Of a stretch of 27,929 nt of DNA, positions 25,606-27,929 are shown one piece after another. The notes beneath the pieces are model-generated. The model made no database searches. It was not told the origin of the DNA and saw only the letters and a list, made by a program, of their open reading frames with translations. A program made the position numbers and the translations under genes. Position 1 is the stretch's first letter. Each line of letters opens with the position of its first letter. The DNA is taken from assembly GCA_026770575.1 (NCBI GenBank), contig MU657204.1, forward strand, positions 267,875 to 295,803, given 5' to 3'. The DNA is from Pelagophyceae sp. CCMP2097. Lineage: Eukaryota; Sar; Pelagophyceae.

Positions 25606-26960
25606 AGGGCCGTCCTCACAAAGGTCGAGGACTCTATGCTCGGGCGCATGTTCGGCCGCTGCGACGCGATGCTGCAGGCGGACCCTTCAGATGGGTCCAT
25701 CTTTATCGACCGCGATGGCGAGCGGTTCCGACTCATCCTCGACTTCATCCGCGGCGACCCTCCCGACGGCCTTGTTATGCAGAGGGCGATGTATGCGCTG
25801 CCCGAGGCCGCGCAGGACGCGCTGGTGCAGGAGCTAGACTACTTTGGGTTAGGCCTCCGACGAGTGAAGAGGGTCCCATTGCCCAAATCGGCATTTAAAA
25901 AAGAAACTGCAAAGAACGTTCCTCGGAACGTTCTTTTGAAGGGTAAAAGTGGAAAAATTACTTAGAATCTGATAGTAATAGGCGCCCTTAAGTAGGCGCC
26001 CTTGAATAGGCGCCCTTCAGCGGGCGTACCCCCTACGGGGGCCCCTGTAGGTCGCCGTGTTCGGTTTGCGGCCATGGACCGACGGCGCGACGTTCCGGCC
26101 GGGGCCAGCGATGAGCGCTGCTCGTAGTTATTGCGCTGCCGTGACTGCTGGTGGGCGCATCGTCGTGTTCGGTGATGGTGCAGGCGGGTTTGCTTTAGAC
26201 TCGACGGAAGTGCTTGACACGCGGACAATGGCCTTTACGGCCGGACCGGACATGCTTACGGCACGATATGGCTGTGCAGTCGTCCAGATCGACGGAAATC
26301 GAGTGCTGGTGGTGAGTGGATCGGACGACGATAGTGAATTTTTAAATACGACGGAGATCTTCCACCTCGTGACGCTCACGTTCAACGCCGGGACCGAACA
26401 TGCAATCACCACGATTCAATTGTGCTGCTGTCGCACTCGACGCTCGCAGGTTCCTCGTCGTTGGCGGGTACGATGGCGAGTCTAAACTGTCGACGACCGA
26501 GATCTTCAGCCTCGACACGATGGCCTTTATGCCGGGACCAACCATGGCCGCTCCACGCGAAGGATGCGCGGCCGTCACGCTCGACGAGCACCGCATCATG
26601 GTCACCGGTGGTAGTTCAGGTTCAGGCAGTTTGATCACGACCGAGGTTCTCGACGTCCGGACCATGGCGTTCGCGCCCGGGCCGTCGATGAGCTCGGCAC
26701 GCGTGGCCTGCGCGGCCGTGCAAGTCGATGCTAAACACGTCCTCATCATCGGCGGGCAATCGTCATCCACGACCTTGGCCACGACCGAGCTCCTCGACGT
26801 GGCGACAATGGCTTTCGAGCCCGGGCTGACCATGACTGCGCGCGGCAGCATCGCAGCCGTTTACCTCGACTTCGCAGAGGAAGAACCGAGGATCTTCTTG
26901 CTAGGCGGCAGACTGTCGACGACGGAGGTGCTCGCCGTCGATGCACACAGTGACGTGTGA
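25591..26960 (+). CDS. BTB (KCTD-type T1) - kelch protein, one intron, one frameshift
   Basis: Exon 1 reads RFATRAVLTKVEDSMLGRMF and GSIFIDRDGERFRLILDFI, then LVQELDYFGLGLRR, a potassium-channel-tetramerisation-type BTB domain. The usual N-terminal VxLNVGG is missing because the frame opens at 25591 just after a TGA; the first ATG is 25636. Exon 1 ends at 25863 (CGA|GTGAAG); exon 2 starts at 26051 in phase 0 with VAVFGLRPWTDGATFRPGPA. Six kelch-like repeats follow, with the signature STTEVLD..TMAF..GP.M...R..CAAV. At about 26393 one extra base (in GGGACCGAAC) moves the frame; coding similarity continues in the new frame to TGA 26958-26960. Such proteins are often cullin-3 adaptors or phosphate-binding propellers; the partner is unknown. 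The frameshift may be a sequence error. Confidence 0.8.
25864..26050 (+). mobile_element. Introner-family copy: the BTB-kelch intron
   Basis: Begins GTGAAGAGGGTC, contains GCCCAAATCGGC, the palindrome AGAACGTTC-CTCG-GAACGTTCT, and TAGTAATA. It then has three tandem TAGGCGCCCTTRARTA-type units (25979-26020) and a terminal hairpin CCCCCTACGGGGG before TGTAG. Both family boundaries coincide with the splice sites. Homologous to 4736-4871 and, at its 3' end, to 4345-4420 on the minus strand. Confidence 0.75.
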
Positions 26961-27641
26961 GCAACGCGCCGTCGGAAGTGACATGCACGAGATCTATGCG
27001 GCGCCTCCGGTGCCATGCACAGCGAACCACATCGAGCAGCCCAAAGAAGAAAGAAAAAACATCGTCGATGACGCGGCCCCGACGCCGATGATGCCGCCAC
27101 GCTGCCACGACGCATTACCCTCCCTCTCGTACGCTCCTCCTCGATTCCCACCGGCGGCTTCGAATGGTCGTATACAATTGTAAGCAACTTTCATGAGCGC
27201 GGATTCCCCATGGGCTCTGGGGTGTCTGTTGCGAGGCCGCGGGGATGTGTCGCTCCAAGTGCGAGGTTGACTTTAGTGCGAGATATGGCGGCCGCTCTCG
27301 ACGGATCCGGTTCGGGCATGTGAAGTCCCGGGGCCCGCCCTCTTCACGACGCGGGCGAGGGTCCGACCCATCAAGGCTTGGGGCCAAAGGACGTGTTTTC
27401 TTCGATGCACGAGTTTGTCACGAGTGCAAGGGTGGATCTGAAGCAGGGCAGGGATCCGCCCGCGGGGCTCTGGCCGCCCACGGGGCTGCCGAGGCTTCGG
27501 AGGAGAAGCTCCGAGGAGACGTTTCCAAAAGTCACCAACGTTGCCTGGATTTGATCTTATCGTTTGAGCGCGCCGTGCACGTGACTCGTCGTGAGCGCTC
27601 GAGCAGCTCACGTGAGCTCGACGTCGTCGAGCGAGGCTGAG
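26961..27641. other. Intergenic / promoter region of the right-edge gene
   Basis: No gene is convincing here. An ATG frame at 27245-27640 (131 codons) is Arg/Ser/Gly-rich, lacks any family resemblance and ends two bases before ATG 27642, so I treat it as chance. TACAATTGTA lies at 27173-27182. Two CACGTG cores are present at 27578-27583 and 27609-27614, the second within the 14-bp palindrome AGCTCACGTGAGCT (27605-27618), 24 bases before the next ATG. This is a candidate bZIP/bHLH site. Confidence 0.45.
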
Positions 27642-27929
27642 ATGGCACTGCGCGCGACCGGTCAGTCCTCGAACGGCCCCACGGGATGGACGCCGTCGTC
27701 GTGGCCTCTGCCGCGCGTACCTACCGCACGCCTCTCGAGAGCGCTTCTCCACGTGTTGGAGCAGCGCGACCTCGTCACGCCCATTTTGCGACTGGCGGCC
27801 TCACCAAATGCTCTATTCGTGGCGAAACGAATCACTCGAGATGCGCCGGCCGTGGCGCCGGCCGTGCGCAAGCTCATCTGGACCGACCGCATTTTGAAGG
27901 GCACTGGGTTCGGTTTTTCTTTGTTGGGG
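27642..27929 (+). CDS. Hypothetical protein, 5' part only, runs off window
   Basis: ATG in the context GGCTGAGATGGCA opens a frame of 96 codons without a stop to the window edge. It encodes LSRALLHVLEQRDLVTPILR and LAASPNALFVAKRI, then VAPAVRKLIWTDRILKG. The leucine pattern in the middle is faintly like an F-box helix pair (LxxLLxxLxxxDL), but this is too short to assign. It has ordinary coding composition, unlike the flanks. Confidence 0.5.
   Translation, partial: MALRATGQSSNGPTGWTPSSWPLPRVPTARLSRALLHVLEQRDLVTPILRLAASPNALFVAKRITRDAPAVAPAVRKLIWTDRILKGTGFGFSLLG

Noticed and set aside
27245..27640. 131-codon ATG ORF as a gene
   Set aside because: Arg/Ser/Gly-rich composition, no family resemblance, and it abuts a better coding frame at 27642; chance is sufficient.
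1..27929. Giant-virus (pandoravirus-like) origin, suggested by high GC and kelch/BTB genes
   Set aside because: Many spliceosomal introns, a huge repeat-filled gene, introner-like introns and a RING-Sel1 family typical of stramenopiles fit a cellular eukaryote better.

Overview
This window is eukaryotic nuclear DNA. It is GC-rich, with short AT-rich islands, spliceosomal introns (GT...AG), a poly(A) signal and modular signalling-type proteins. A RING-Sel1 gene with a MYND finger, an NPHP3-like NACHT gene and a BTB-kelch gene, together with introner-like introns, suggest a stramenopile alga, perhaps a pelagophyte such as an Aureococcus relative. That assignment is inference from gene families and architecture; no marker gene is present.

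Layout. (1) 558-2096, plus: a MYND / RING-like / Sel1-repeat gene broken by an in-frame TAA and a frameshift, with one intron bounded by long terminal inverted repeats. (2) 2746-4094, minus: an intact four-exon, 308-residue secreted or organellar NADP-binding oxidoreductase of the F420-dependent/STEAP type. (3) 4940-25062, plus: one very long gene, reconstructed here as 16 exons and 15 introns (about 3.8 kb coding, 16.3 kb intron), encoding a nephrocystin-3-like NACHT NTPase followed by a long helical/coiled-coil tail. (4) 25591-26960, plus: a BTB(T1)-kelch gene, one intron, one frameshift. (5) 27642-27929, plus: the 5' part of a further gene running off the window.

The striking part is what lies between the exons of gene 3. 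The introns are filled with degenerate short tandem repeats of 12-17 nt. All families share a GG(N)CC core but differ in the spacer (GTCTCCG, TTGTCRCRG, TCGCAAG, TCGAGACG, TCGATCCCAGA). Whole blocks are shared between introns, and intron 5 carries one family head-to-head with its reverse complement. Long open frames in these introns on both strands are by-products of stop-poor repeats, not genes.

A second layer of mobile sequence is visible. An introner-like family beginning exactly at a GTGAAG donor and ending in a GC hairpin plus (T/G)TAG acceptor occurs in the BTB-kelch gene and in the leader of the NACHT gene, with a partial antisense copy between. A different leader repeat is shared by the MYND and BTB genes.

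Exon boundaries were worked out by eye from splice motifs, phase compatibility and protein sense. Exons 2, 8, 9, 14 and 16 of gene 3 have uncertain edges. No RNA genes or CRISPR arrays were seen.
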